Assembly: GCF_000472865.1 (NCBI RefSeq)
Contig: NZ_AXAP01000002.1
Coordinates: 310,001-374,000 of the forward strand
Reading direction: 5' to 3'
DNA: 64,000 nt
Source: Bradyrhizobium elkanii WSM2783
Lineage (GTDB): Bacteria > Pseudomonadota > Alphaproteobacteria > Rhizobiales > Xanthobacteraceae
Under the pieces are notes generated by a model that had not been told where the DNA came from, did not search any database, and saw only the letters and a list, made by a program, of their open reading frames with translations. Shown piece after piece: positions 26,489 through 34,968 of this stretch (within the stretch, counting starts at the first letter, position 1; every line of letters begins with the position of its first letter). Position numbers and translations under genes: made by a program.

Positions 26489-27451
26489 TCAGACCGCTTT
26501 GTGTTCGGGATTGACGAGATTGAGCGGCTGCTCGCCGCGCAGGATTCGGAGCATTTCTTCGGCCGAGCCAACCGCCATCGCACGGCCGCTGGTGGCGGTG
26601 ATCCCCGCGATATGCGGCGTCAGCAGCAGGTTGGGACAATCGAACAATGCGTCGTCGGGCGGCAGCGGCTGGACATCGAATACATCGAGCGCGGCACCGG
26701 CGAGCTTGCCTGACCGCAACGCGTAGATGATGGCGGCCGTGTCGATCACTGCGCCGCGCGAGACGTTCACCAGGACGGATTGGGGCCGCATGTGCGCCAG
26801 CAGATCATGGCTGACGAGCCTGCGCGTCTCGTCTGTCAGTGCGCAACAGACCACCACGGCGTTGCTCCGCGCGAACAGCTCCACGAGCGTGACTTCCTCG
26901 ACATCAGGCGGCAGCGATCCCTTCCGGCGCGACGTGCCGAGCACAGTCATTCCAAAACCGTTGCTCGCGATGGAGGCGACGCGGCGCCCGATCGTTCCGA
27001 CGCCGAGGATGCCGAGCGTCGTTCCGCTCAACTCGGTGAGGCCGTCTGCCATCGCGCGGCTGGTCGCCCAGCCTTCGGCGCGCATCAGCGTGTCCACGCG
27101 CTGCAACGGCCGGCGCAGATGCATCAAGGCCGACATGACATATTCGGCGACGGCGTTAGTGTTGCTTCCGGGCAGGTTCGCAACCGCGATACCGCGTGCC
27201 GTGGCGGCGGCGACCGGGATGAAGTCGAGACCGACGCCGTGACGGACGATACCCTTCAGGCGTGGTGCATGATCGACGATGTCGTCGGGCAGTTTCGCGC
27301 GCACGATGATGCCGTCGGCATCCGCTGCCCATTGGCGCAGTGTCTCCGGCCTGGTGTCCGGCGCGACGATCAACCGAACGTGCGGGGTGAGAATCGCCTC
27401 GCCATCAGGGTGCATGGCGTTGGTCAGGAGGACGACGGGTTTCTCAGGCAT
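26489..27451 (-). CDS. D-2-hydroxyacid dehydrogenase family protein (SerA-like)
   Basis: 320 aa. Substrate and NAD domains with the dinucleotide motif GVGTIG at 150-155, catalytic R232 (NVSRGAVID) and H280 (LTPHIAG). The position that is normally the catalytic Glu of the EP motif reads DVFDVQPLP, i.e. Q261. Related proteins with Q exist to my knowledge, but its effect on catalysis here is unclear. It would interconvert a 2-hydroxy acid and a 2-keto acid with NAD(H). It overlaps the upstream FAH-family gene by 8 bp and lies 9 bp before the enolase-superfamily gene. Confidence 0.87.
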   Translation of the reverse strand: MPEKPVVLLTNAMHPDGEAILTPHVRLIVAPDTRPETLRQWAADADGIIVRAKLPDDIVDHAPRLKGIVRHGVGLDFIPVAAATARGIAVANLPGSNTNAVAEYVMSALMHLRRPLQRVDTLMRAEGWATSRAMADGLTELSGTTLGILGVGTIGRRVASIASNGFGMTVLGTSRRKGSLPPDVEEVTLVELFARSNAVVVCCALTDETRRLVSHDLLAHMRPQSVLVNVSRGAVIDTAAIIYALRSGKLAGAALDVFDVQPLPPDDALFDCPNLLLTPHIAGITATSGRAMAVGSAEEMLRILRGEQPLNLVNPEHKAV

Positions 27452-28340
27452 CTGGCGCAGGCCCCTCGATGATTGGATTTTGCAGGCGGCCGAGGCCTTG
27501 AACCTCGACCTCGACGGTCGAACCAGGCCTGAGCCACGCCGGCGGCTTGTGCAGCCCGGCCACGCCGGCCGGCGTGCCGGTGGCGATGATGTCGCCTGGT
27601 TCGAGCGCCTGTTGCCGCGACAGATAGGAGACGAGGTCGGCGACGTCGAATAGTATGTTCGCCGTCGAACCGGACTGCAGCATGCGGCCGTCGACTTTCA
27701 GCGTCACGGTGAGCGCGTGCGGATCTGGTACCTCATCGCGGGAGGCGAGGTAAGGTCCGAACGGACCGAAGGTCGGGTAGTTCTTGCCGCGGTCGAAATG
27801 GCCGTCGGCCTTGATGATCTCGCTTGCGCTGACATCGTTGAAGCAGCCATAGGCGACGACGTGATCGAGCGCACGCTCCTTGCTGACGTTCTCGGCGCGC
27901 GTGCCGATCATGGCCGCGAGTTCCGCCTCGTAGGTGACCCCGCCAATCGTCGCCGGCAGTACGATGGGCTGTTCCGGCCCAATGATCGTTTGCGGTGCCT
28001 TCATGAACAGCACCGGTTTCTCGGGCGGCGCCATACCGCGTTCAGCCAGCGCGTCGCGGTAGTTATGCGCGATTCCGAAGATGCGCCGCGGCGCCGGCAG
28101 GGGCGCCATCAGCGTGACCGCCTCGCGCGAAAGCCGCGCTGCCGCAGCGAAGCCGTGCACGCGAATGCGTTCCACGACTTTGGGCAGGCCGGCTTCGATC
28201 AGGGCTTGCACCTGCGGTGCCGCGCCGCCGAGGGCTTCGCCCATTGTCGGATGCGCAAGGTCGACGATGGTTTCGCTGCCGTTGTCCAGCAGCACGCCAG
28301 CGCGCGAAAAGCCTTGCTCGCTGAAGGTGACGAATTTCAT
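27444..28340 (-). CDS. Fumarylacetoacetate hydrolase (FAH) family protein
   Basis: 298 aa. The metal-binding motif of the family is present: E138-x-E140 (VTYEAELA) and D169 (CFNDVSA), with GPFGPYLASRDEV and PGDIIATGTPAGV typical of the C-terminal FAH fold. Members hydrolyse or decarboxylate 2-keto acids and acylpyruvates, including 2,4-diketo sugar-acid intermediates. In this operon a keto-acid cleavage or hydration role after dehydration is plausible. There is no HpcE-like duplicate domain. Confidence 0.88.
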   Translation of the reverse strand: MKFVTFSEQGFSRAGVLLDNGSETIVDLAHPTMGEALGGAAPQVQALIEAGLPKVVERIRVHGFAAAARLSREAVTLMAPLPAPRRIFGIAHNYRDALAERGMAPPEKPVLFMKAPQTIIGPEQPIVLPATIGGVTYEAELAAMIGTRAENVSKERALDHVVAYGCFNDVSASEIIKADGHFDRGKNYPTFGPFGPYLASRDEVPDPHALTVTLKVDGRMLQSGSTANILFDVADLVSYLSRQQALEPGDIIATGTPAGVAGLHKPPAWLRPGSTVEVEVQGLGRLQNPIIEGPAPDA

Positions 28341-28355
28341 GAGCGGACCATCGGT

Positions 28356-29495
28356 TCACGCCACCCGGTAGCGATCGATCACGCCGCGATCGATCTCGAT
28401 GCCAAGTCCGGCGCCGGTCGGCACCGCGACCTTGCCCTTGACCTGGACGATCGGTTCGACCGCCAGGTGATCGCGAAACGGGTTTTCCTCCTGCTCGAAT
28501 TCCAGCATCGGCGGCATCGGAAACAGGCTCGGCGGCTGGTTCGGGATCGACGCCAGGAAGTGGATGGTGGCGGCAAGGCCGACCGCGGACCCCCAGGCGT
28601 GGGGGACGCATTCCACGCCATGCGTCGTGGCAAGCGTCGCGATCTTCTTGCATTCGGTAATGCCGCCCGCCGCGCAGACATCGGGCTGCACGATGTCCAT
28701 CGCCTTGCGCACGATGGCGTCGCGGAAGCCCCATCGGGTGAACTCGTTCTCGCCGCCGGCGACCGCCATGTCGAGCGCGCGCGAGACCTCCACATAGCCG
28801 TCGATGTCTTCCGGCGAGATCGGCTCCTCGAACCACTCGATGTCGAGGTCTTCCAGCTTGCGGCCGAGACGGATCGCAGCGGGCACAGTGAAGCAATGAT
28901 TGGCGTCGACCATCAGCTTGATGCCGGGGCCGATCGCTTCGCGTACGGCTTTCACGCGCTCGAAGTCACGCTTGATCGAACCAAGCCCGATCTTCATTTT
29001 GATCGCCTTGAAACCGGCCTCAACGTAGCCCGTCGCTTCCTCGACCGCTTCCTCGACCAGCCGGTCCATGTCGGTGAAATAGAGGCCGGTGGCGTAGGCA
29101 TCGACCTCGGTGCGGAAGGCGCCGCCGATGAGCTTGTGCACAGGCTTGTTGCAGGCTTTGCCGATAATGTCCCAGAGCGCGATGTCGATGCCGCTGATGG
29201 CTGCGATCGACATGCCCTTCGGCCCGTAATCCTTGATCCGGTTGTAGAGGTCTTCCCAGATCACCTCGACGTCGAAGGGATCGTGGCCGATCACACGCGG
29301 GGCAAGCTGGGTCTCGATGAAGGCTTTTGCGACCGCCGACGGGCCGTAGCACTCGCCCCAACCGACGATGCCGTCAGCGGTTTCGATCTCGACCAGGCAG
29401 GTGCCGCGTGTCTTGTAGAGCCAGCCGCGCGAGGAGGTGAAGGGACGTTGCACCGGAGCTGCGACGACGTGACAGGTGATCTTCTTGATGGACAA
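28356..29495 (-). CDS. Enolase-superfamily enzyme, mandelate racemase subgroup (second)
   Basis: 379 aa. Full mandelate-racemase-type set: K166-x-K168 (IKMKIG), metal ligands D197, E223 and E249 (MVDAN, WFEEP, AGGEN) and H299 (CVPHAWGS). It is clearly related to but distinct from the other superfamily member in this operon, which has K-x-R, so the two probably act on different epimers or successive substrates. Sugar-acid dehydratase, racemase and lactone cycloisomerase are all possible. It sits 15 bp upstream of the FAH-family gene and 60 bp downstream of the first binding-protein gene. Confidence 0.87.
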   Translation of the reverse strand: MSIKKITCHVVAAPVQRPFTSSRGWLYKTRGTCLVEIETADGIVGWGECYGPSAVAKAFIETQLAPRVIGHDPFDVEVIWEDLYNRIKDYGPKGMSIAAISGIDIALWDIIGKACNKPVHKLIGGAFRTEVDAYATGLYFTDMDRLVEEAVEEATGYVEAGFKAIKMKIGLGSIKRDFERVKAVREAIGPGIKLMVDANHCFTVPAAIRLGRKLEDLDIEWFEEPISPEDIDGYVEVSRALDMAVAGGENEFTRWGFRDAIVRKAMDIVQPDVCAAGGITECKKIATLATTHGVECVPHAWGSAVGLAATIHFLASIPNQPPSLFPMPPMLEFEQEENPFRDHLAVEPIVQVKGKVAVPTGAGLGIEIDRGVIDRYRVA

Positions 29496-29555
29496 GCGCG
29501 TGAACCTTGGTTGGAGAGTGGTTGGGATTAAGAGCAGCGATTCCGCCGTATCAGC

Positions 29556-30524
29556 CTATTCCTTCGGAAAGACCTGTGACGCCACAGTGCCGAGCGTGGC
29601 TGCGACGTTGTCGACTTCCTTGGTCAGCGCATCGCCGGTCAGGTCGTCGACGAGGAACACGTTCTTCTTGGCGAATTCCTTGAAGCGCGGGTCCTGAATG
29701 GCGGCGCGAAACGCGGTGACCAGCTTGGTGCGGACATCGTCGGGGAGGTTTGCCGGACCAACGACGTAAGCCATCTGGACGACGGGGCCGTAGGGAAAGA
29801 CGTCGTAGCCCTTTTCCTTGAAGGTCGGTACGTCCGGAAACATCTCCAGCCGCTCATTGGCGAAGATGCCGATCGGCTTCAGCAGGCCTTCCTGGATCTG
29901 GCCAAGTGTTTCCGACGGCTTCAACACGCCGGAATCGACGTGCTGACCGAGCAGGTCGGCCACCACTTTCGATCCGCCGGTGTAGGGCACGTTGACGAAG
30001 TTCACGCCCGCCGCGCGCGCGGTCATCAAGGCGAAGATGTGGTTCAGATTGTAGTTACCGGGGGTGCCGATCGTGACCTTGTCGGGATTGCCCTTCATGT
30101 ACTTGATGAAGTCGTCGAGCGATTTCTGCTCGGCCTTGGTCGAGACCAGGAGCATCAACGGATCGGTCGAGACGCGTGCGATGTGAGTGAACTGCGCATT
30201 CGTCAGCTGCACCTTGCCCTGGGCCATCAGCGCCAACGTCGAGCTGGTCCCCATGCCTAGCGTGTAGCCGTCCGGCGCGGCGCTCGCGATCCGGCGCATC
30301 CCGATCACGCCGGTCGCGCCGACGACGTTCTCGATGACGATCTTGATCCCATGTTCGCGCAGGATCGGATCGAGCGCCCGGGCCGCGACGTCGTTCGAGC
30401 CGCCCGCGTTCCACGGCACGATGAAAGTGATGTCCCGCTGGGGATAGTCCGACTGACCGTAGCTGGCGGGCGCCTGGAGCATCGAAATCAGGCACGCCAG
30501 GGTGATCGCGGCAACTTTTCTCAT
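29556..30524 (-). CDS. Bug-type periplasmic binding protein, first gene of operon
   Basis: 322 aa. Signal peptide MRKVAAITLACLISMLQAP followed by ASYGQ, then the family motifs ITFIVPWNAGGSNDVAARAL, GVIGMRRIASAAPDGYTLG and FVNVPYTGGSKVVADLLGQH. The ATG at 30524 is chosen for its signal peptide and GGAGGAAA site; the frame runs open to 30689 without support. It differs clearly from the Bug protein at 24313, so the operon carries two binding proteins, one at each end, and no permease. Confidence 0.9.
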   Translation of the reverse strand: MRKVAAITLACLISMLQAPASYGQSDYPQRDITFIVPWNAGGSNDVAARALDPILREHGIKIVIENVVGATGVIGMRRIASAAPDGYTLGMGTSSTLALMAQGKVQLTNAQFTHIARVSTDPLMLLVSTKAEQKSLDDFIKYMKGNPDKVTIGTPGNYNLNHIFALMTARAAGVNFVNVPYTGGSKVVADLLGQHVDSGVLKPSETLGQIQEGLLKPIGIFANERLEMFPDVPTFKEKGYDVFPYGPVVQMAYVVGPANLPDDVRTKLVTAFRAAIQDPRFKEFAKKNVFLVDDLTGDALTKEVDNVAATLGTVASQVFPKE

Positions 30525-30547
30525 CGTGGTATTTCCTCCCGTTTTGT

Positions 30548-30565
30548 TGTTTGTTATAACAAACA
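30548..30565. promoter_or_regulatory. 18-bp perfect palindrome, probable operator of the GntR regulator
   Basis: TGTTTGTTA/TAACAAACA, perfect with no spacer, in the 114-bp gap between the divergent binding-protein operon (starts 30524) and the GntR gene (starts 30639). It is 24 bp from the operon's start codon, so it should overlap promoter or initial transcribed DNA. Position and symmetry fit autoregulation plus control of the six-gene operon by the adjacent GntR protein. Confidence 0.75.
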
Positions 30566-30638
30566 TCGTCGGTTGGTCAAGACGGCCGACCGGAGGAGGG
30601 ATTTGCGCGATGTCGCGCGCCGCGATACCGAGCGTTGT

Positions 30639-31340
30639 ATGACGGCATTGAAACGAATCGAGCGTGAACCGCTGTGGGATCTCGCGCACGCGCAGTTGCG
30701 GGATGCGCTGCTGGCCGGGCGGTTCGAGCCTGGCACGGTCTTGACCTTGCGCTCGCTGGCCGAAAGTTTCGGGACGTCAATCACGCCGGTGCGCGACGCC
30801 GTCACCCGTCTGGTAGCGCAAGGCGTGCTGCAGCAGGGGCCGCGCAACTCCGCGATCGTGCCGCACCTGTCCCGCCGCGAGCTTTCGGACCTGACGGTGG
30901 TGCGTTGCGCGCTGGAAGGCCGCGCAGCGCGGGAGGCGGCCCTGCGGCGGCATGACGAGGCCGCCCTGCGAAAGCTGCAAGACCGGCTCTCGACGATGCA
31001 GTCGCTGATCGCTGCGCGCAAGCTCGAGAGCTACCTCGAGCATCACCGCAAGTTTCACTTCGGCATTTACGCGATGTCGGGGGTCCCGCTGCTCGTCGAG
31101 ACCATCGAGAACATGTGGCTGCGCTGCGGGCCGGTGCTGTCCTACGTGATCCCCGAATATGTCGTCCTGCTGAAGGGCTGGGATCATCACACCGCGGCGC
31201 TGAAGGCTATCGTGGCGGGTGACGCCGATGGCGCCGAACGCGAGATCGTCGCCGATATTACTGATGCCGCGCATTACCTCGCGAGTCTTGCAGATACGAC
31301 GGGGCAGTTGAGGCGACCGTCTGGGCTAATCACCTCTTAG
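30639..31340 (+). CDS. GntR-family transcriptional regulator (FadR/FCD subfamily)
   Basis: 233 aa. An N-terminal winged helix-turn-helix (LRSLAESFGTSITPVRDAVTRL) is followed by an all-helical FCD ligand domain containing the Asp/His metal-type pattern (LEHHRKFHFGIY and WDHHTAALKAIVAGD). FCD regulators usually sense carboxylates and act as repressors. It diverges from the enolase-superfamily operon. ATG 30639 gives a normal-length N-terminus; the frame upstream is open but runs through the neighbouring gene. Confidence 0.88.
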   Translation: MTALKRIEREPLWDLAHAQLRDALLAGRFEPGTVLTLRSLAESFGTSITPVRDAVTRLVAQGVLQQGPRNSAIVPHLSRRELSDLTVVRCALEGRAAREAALRRHDEAALRKLQDRLSTMQSLIAARKLESYLEHHRKFHFGIYAMSGVPLLVETIENMWLRCGPVLSYVIPEYVVLLKGWDHHTAALKAIVAGDADGAEREIVADITDAAHYLASLADTTGQLRRPSGLITS

Positions 31341-31432
31341 CTGCGCGCGGCGCCCCGCGGTAACACCACGAGAGACGCGCTCCAGTCGGCGTTTTCCGCG
31401 GACCGGCGAAGATGGAAGGTGAAGCCCTTCGA

Positions 31433-32311
31433 TCAGGCGCCACGTTCGCCTTGTGCGGTTCCTGCCGTGGTCCGTTGACGACGTTTGGGGGCGTTGCGCT
31501 CCGGCGTAGCGTCGGCGGCTCGGCTGTGCGAGTCAGGCTGGTAGCCCAGGCGGATCGACAGGAGCTCGGCGTGCGTCATCACGGTCCGGGCGAGCTCTGG
31601 CACCCATTCAGCCGTAACGCGCCGGCTCGGACCACTCACGCTAATTGCCGCGAAGACGCGGCCCGCACTGTTGCGGATCGGTGCGCCGACGCAGCGCAGC
31701 TCCGGCTCATGCTCGCAATCGTCCACCGAATAGCCGCGGGACCTGATCGCGGCCAGTTCGGCCTTTAGCCGCTTGGGCTCAACGATTGTGCTCGGCGTGA
31801 AGCGAGGCAGGCCGGCGCGGATGACCCGGTCGATCACGGCGTCGCTCTGGAAGGCGAGCGCCGCCTTACCCACGCCTGTCGAGTGACAAGGCGAGGCTTC
31901 CATCGTGATGACGGTGTTGTGCGGGCGTGCAGCAATTTGGCTGCGGCGATTGACGAAGACCATCTGCGCGCCGTCGAAGACGCAAAGATGCACATCCTCG
32001 CCACTGAGCTTGGCAAGCGTATCGACGAAAGGCGGCGCCTCGCGATACAGCGGCAGGTTCATGAGTGCGCTGCCGCCGAGCTCGAACAGTTTTATGCCAA
32101 GCCGGTAGCGATCGCGGCTCGCATCCTGTTCCAGGAACCCGACGCTGCGCAGGCTATCGACGATGCGATGGACGGTGGTGCGCGGTAGGCCGGTGCGTCG
32201 CGCGATCTCGACAACGCTCAGCTCGGGGTCGGTCGAGGAGAAGGCCTCCAGGACCTCGAGCATCTTGAAGAGCGACTTCACGCTCTGTCGACCGCTGTCG
32301 ACGCTAGTCAT
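31433..32311 (-). CDS. IclR-family transcriptional regulator
   Basis: 292 aa from ATG 32311, which follows a GAAAGG site; a GTG at 32338 would add nine residues. N-terminal winged helix (LSVVEIARRTGLPRTTVHRIVDSL) followed by the IclR ligand domain (ASPCHSTGVGKAALAF and GRVFAAISVSGPSRRV). A basic, low-complexity C-terminal tail of about 30 residues is extra. It lies downstream of the DapA-family gene on the same strand; the paired TTGTCCG palindromes in the nearby divergent promoter region are its likely targets. Confidence 0.88.
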   Translation of the reverse strand: MTSVDSGRQSVKSLFKMLEVLEAFSSTDPELSVVEIARRTGLPRTTVHRIVDSLRSVGFLEQDASRDRYRLGIKLFELGGSALMNLPLYREAPPFVDTLAKLSGEDVHLCVFDGAQMVFVNRRSQIAARPHNTVITMEASPCHSTGVGKAALAFQSDAVIDRVIRAGLPRFTPSTIVEPKRLKAELAAIRSRGYSVDDCEHEPELRCVGAPIRNSAGRVFAAISVSGPSRRVTAEWVPELARTVMTHAELLSIRLGYQPDSHSRAADATPERNAPKRRQRTTAGTAQGERGA

Positions 32312-32380
32312 GTCGGACCTTTCGGGTGGCGTCACCACGCAATATCCAGGACGCGAACCAAGTCCGACTTAGACGGAATC

Positions 32381-32404
32381 GGGCGCGGCGGCAATGCCGC
32401 GCCC
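32381..32404 (-). terminator. GC-rich hairpin between DapA-family and IclR genes
   Basis: GGGCGCGGC (32381-32389) and GCCGCGCCC (32396-32404) form a perfect 9-bp stem with a 6-nt loop, 12 bp after the minus-strand DapA-family stop codon. The T tract on the minus strand is poor, so it is a partial terminator or stability hairpin at best. Confidence 0.5.
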
Positions 32405-32416
32405 TTTGTCGTGCAC

Positions 32417-33331
32417 TCACTCGGCTGCGACCAGCCTCGTGCTGCCTTCCACCTCGAGCAGGGGCTTGAGGGCAGCCGCGATCGCGTCCTTCTGCCGGCT
32501 GGTCGGAGCCGGCATCGGCTGCCGCGGAAGACCGCTCGGCGATCCCTGGAGGGTGAGGGCATGCTTCACGCAGGCCGGGAGATTGTCGCCGACGATCGTG
32601 TTCCAGAACCTCAACAGGCGCTTGTGGATCTCGATCGCGGTCGCGTGGTCACCGCGCTCGACCGCGTTCCACAGTGCCACGCAGGCGCCGGGCACTGCGG
32701 CCGGGTTCGCGGCGATCGTGCCATGCGCGCCGAGCGCGAAGGACGGATAGAGCAGCGCATCGACCGCCGTCAGCACGACCTTGCCCGCGGGCACGTCGAG
32801 CAAAAGATCGGCCATCAGCTTCAGGTCGCCGGCGCTCTGCTTGACGCCGATCACGCCGGGCAGCTCGTTCATGATCCGCAGCAGCAGCGCGGGGCTCAGG
32901 TAGTTCCAGGGCACGACGTTGTAAATGATGACGGGCTGCTTGACCGACTCGGACAGCGTCTTGAAGTGGCCGACCGTCGCATCCTCGTCTGGCTTGAAGA
33001 GATAGTGCACCGGCGTGATTTGGAGCGCGGCGACGTCGACCGATTCGATGGCGCGGGCGCGGGCAATCGCTTCACGCGTCGAGTTGGCGATGATGCCGGC
33101 GACGAGCGGCACCTTGCCGTTCAGCTCCTCTGCGCAGGCCTCGATCAAACGCCGGAATTCGTCGGCGGTAAGCGTGTGACCCTCACCCGTGCTGCCGCCA
33201 ACACAGACGCCATGCACGCCCTTATCGAGCAAAAACTTCACTTGGCGACGGAAGGCCTTTTCGTCGATGTCGCCGTTCTGATCGAACGGCGTGGTGAGGG
33301 GCGGGATGATCCCCGTAATCTTCGCTGGCAC
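32417..33331 (-). CDS. DapA/NAL-family lyase (dihydrodipicolinate synthase family)
   Basis: 304 aa. The Schiff-base Lys K164 (GVIGVKQSAGD), Tyr Y137 (IIYNVVPWNY) and the GGSTGE carboxylate-binding loop (45-50) are all present. The family forms or cleaves C-C bonds of pyruvate adducts; catabolic members are KDG aldolases, keto-deoxyglucarate dehydratases and the like. The GTG at 33331 follows a near-ideal AAGGAGGATAAC site and is preferred; an upstream ATG at 33364 would lie inside the operator. As a neighbour of sugar-acid genes rather than lysine genes, a catabolic role is more likely. Confidence 0.88.
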   Translation of the reverse strand: MPAKITGIIPPLTTPFDQNGDIDEKAFRRQVKFLLDKGVHGVCVGGSTGEGHTLTADEFRRLIEACAEELNGKVPLVAGIIANSTREAIARARAIESVDVAALQITPVHYLFKPDEDATVGHFKTLSESVKQPVIIYNVVPWNYLSPALLLRIMNELPGVIGVKQSAGDLKLMADLLLDVPAGKVVLTAVDALLYPSFALGAHGTIAANPAAVPGACVALWNAVERGDHATAIEIHKRLLRFWNTIVGDNLPACVKHALTLQGSPSGLPRQPMPAPTSRQKDAIAAALKPLLEVEGSTRLVAAE

Positions 33332-33345
33332 GTTATCCTCCTTTA

Positions 33346-33364
33346 TTGTCCGAAATGTGGACAT
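33346..33364. promoter_or_regulatory. Operator-like inverted repeat next to the DapA-family start
   Basis: TTGTCCG-AAATG-TGGACAT: the left arm is identical to, and the right arm matches 5 of 7 bases of, the perfect repeat at 33496. It lies 15 bp upstream of the DapA-family GTG start, where it could block that gene. Confidence 0.6.
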
Positions 33365-33466
33365 TTTTTATGACGAATGCACGCCTGACGTCAAGCGCGG
33401 TCGGCAACATATCGAGTTTTCGCGCCAAATTTAAGAGGAGAGCGGCGACGCGGCCGAAAAATCCAC

Positions 33467-33472
33467 TTGACA
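33467..33472 (+). promoter_or_regulatory. Possible -35 element of the MHS transporter operon
   Basis: A perfect TTGACA at 33467-33472. A -10 would fall near 33490-33497, immediately before the operator at 33496; the best sequence there is weak. Placement of the operator just after the -10 would suit repression. Confidence 0.4.
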
Positions 33473-33495
33473 TGTGGAATAAGTCGCTGCTCATG

Positions 33496-33514
33496 TTGTC
33501 CGCAATACGGACAA
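33496..33514. promoter_or_regulatory. Operator: perfect inverted repeat TTGTCCG-N5-CGGACAA
   Basis: A perfect 7-bp inverted repeat with a 5-bp spacer, 48 bp before the MHS transporter start. A near copy with the same geometry lies 150 bp away next to the divergent DapA-family gene. Two sites bracketing a divergent promoter region suggest one regulator controls both directions; the IclR protein encoded at 31433 is the nearest candidate. Confidence 0.75.
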
Positions 33515-33561
33515 AAGTCCGGGCAGGGGATGTCTTCCTGCCGAAGCCGGAGGACGACGTC

Positions 33562-34899
33562 ATGAGCGGAATGGTTAGGTCGAGCGGGTCCAGCCGGGTG
33601 GCAGACCAAGCGACCGCTTCGATCAAGGGTCGGGAGTCCGGCGACATCCGGAAGGTTGCTGTGGCGAGCGCCATCGGCAACATGATCGAGTATTACGACT
33701 TCACGCTCTACGCGACGGCGACCGCGCTCGTCTTCAACAAGATCTTCTTCCCGAGTTCCGATCCCTTGGTCGGATCGCTGCTCGCTTTCGCGACGTTCTT
33801 CGTGGGCTATTGTGCAAGGCCGCTCGGCGGCGTGCTGTTCGGCCATTTCGGGGACCGCGTCGGCCGAAAAACGGCGCTGCTCATCACTATCCTAATCATG
33901 GGACTTGGGACTTTCCTCATCGGACTGATGCCGACCTATGAGCAGGTCGGTGTGTTGGCGCCGATCTGTCTCATCGGGCTGCGGCTGTTGCAGGGAATTG
34001 GCATCGGCGGCGAATATGGCGGCGGCATGGTGATGACGGTCGAGCACGCGCCGGCCGACCGGCGCGGTTTCTTCAGCTCACTCGTCCACATCGGCGTGCC
34101 CGCCGGATTCCTGATCCCGATCGCGCTTTTGGGAATCCTGTCGACCTCCATGAGCGAGCCTGACTTCCTCGCCTGGGGCTGGCGGATCCCGTTCCTGTTT
34201 TCGATCGTCCTCGTCGGGATCGGGCTCTTCATCCGCTTCAAGATCTCGGAGACGCCGGCGTTCAAGCGCGTGCTGAGCGAGGAGGGGGCTGCCTGCGTGC
34301 CGGTGGTCGAGGCGGTCCGCAATCACAAGGGCAACATCCTGTTCGGTATCGGTGCCAAGGTCGCCGAAAGCGGGCTGTTCAACATCTACGCCGTGTTCGC
34401 GATCACCTACTGCAAGACCAAGCTCGGACTGCCGAGCCAGACGATCCTGAACGGCGTGCTCGTCGGCTGTGCGCTCGAATGCCTGACGCTGCCGATGTTC
34501 GGGGCGCTGTCGGACCGGATTGGTCGTCGCGCGGTCTATTTAGGCGGCATGATCTTCCAGGCCGTGCTCGCGCTCGTCTTCTTCCAGATGCTGAACACCG
34601 GGCACACCGGCATGATCTGGCTCGCGATCGCACTCGGTCTCGCGCTTGGTCATGGCTCGGTCTACGGCGCGCAGGGCGCCTACTTCTCGGAGCTGTTTCC
34701 GGCGCGCATTCGCTACAGCGGCCTCTCGCTCGTGCAGCAGCTCGGCCCGATCCTCGGCGGCGGCCTCTCGCCGCTGATCGCAACCGCACTGCTTGCCGAG
34801 TACGGCTCGGCCTATTGGGTGGCCGGCTACATGGTCGCGATGGCGCTGCTCTCGGCCGCCTGTGTCTTCGGCCTCCGTCCGCTCCGCTCGGACAACTGA
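33562..34899 (+). CDS. MFS transporter, metabolite:H+ symporter (MHS) family
   Basis: 445 aa, 12 predicted membrane helices. MHS hallmarks: AVASAIGNMIEYYDFTLYAT at the N-terminus, the MFS loop FGHFGDRVGRKTALL, GGEYGGGMVMTVEHAP and RIRYSGLSLVQQLGPILGGG. Relatives (ShiA, KgtP, ProP types) bring in carboxylates by proton symport. The ATG at 33562 is chosen for GGAGG nine bases upstream and correct position of the first helix; the open frame reaching back to 33346 contains the operator. Confidence 0.9.
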   Translation: MSGMVRSSGSSRVADQATASIKGRESGDIRKVAVASAIGNMIEYYDFTLYATATALVFNKIFFPSSDPLVGSLLAFATFFVGYCARPLGGVLFGHFGDRVGRKTALLITILIMGLGTFLIGLMPTYEQVGVLAPICLIGLRLLQGIGIGGEYGGGMVMTVEHAPADRRGFFSSLVHIGVPAGFLIPIALLGILSTSMSEPDFLAWGWRIPFLFSIVLVGIGLFIRFKISETPAFKRVLSEEGAACVPVVEAVRNHKGNILFGIGAKVAESGLFNIYAVFAITYCKTKLGLPSQTILNGVLVGCALECLTLPMFGALSDRIGRRAVYLGGMIFQAVLALVFFQMLNTGHTGMIWLAIALGLALGHGSVYGAQGAYFSELFPARIRYSGLSLVQQLGPILGGGLSPLIATALLAEYGSAYWVAGYMVAMALLSAACVFGLRPLRSDN

Positions 34900-34968
34900 G
34901 CCGATCCTGCTCGCAAAACCAGCCGCTCGAGACGAGGCGGCATCGCAAAACCAAGTGAGGAAACTGCC

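Noticed and set aside
27717..29531. 604-codon plus-strand open frame over the FAH and enolase-superfamily genes
   Set aside because: Shadow of two minus-strand genes with intact catalytic residues; the composition of the plus-strand product is not protein-like.
33346..33561. 72-residue N-terminal extension of the MHS transporter
   Set aside because: It would run through the promoter and operator region; ATG 33562 has GGAGG and the MHS N-terminal motif at the right distance.
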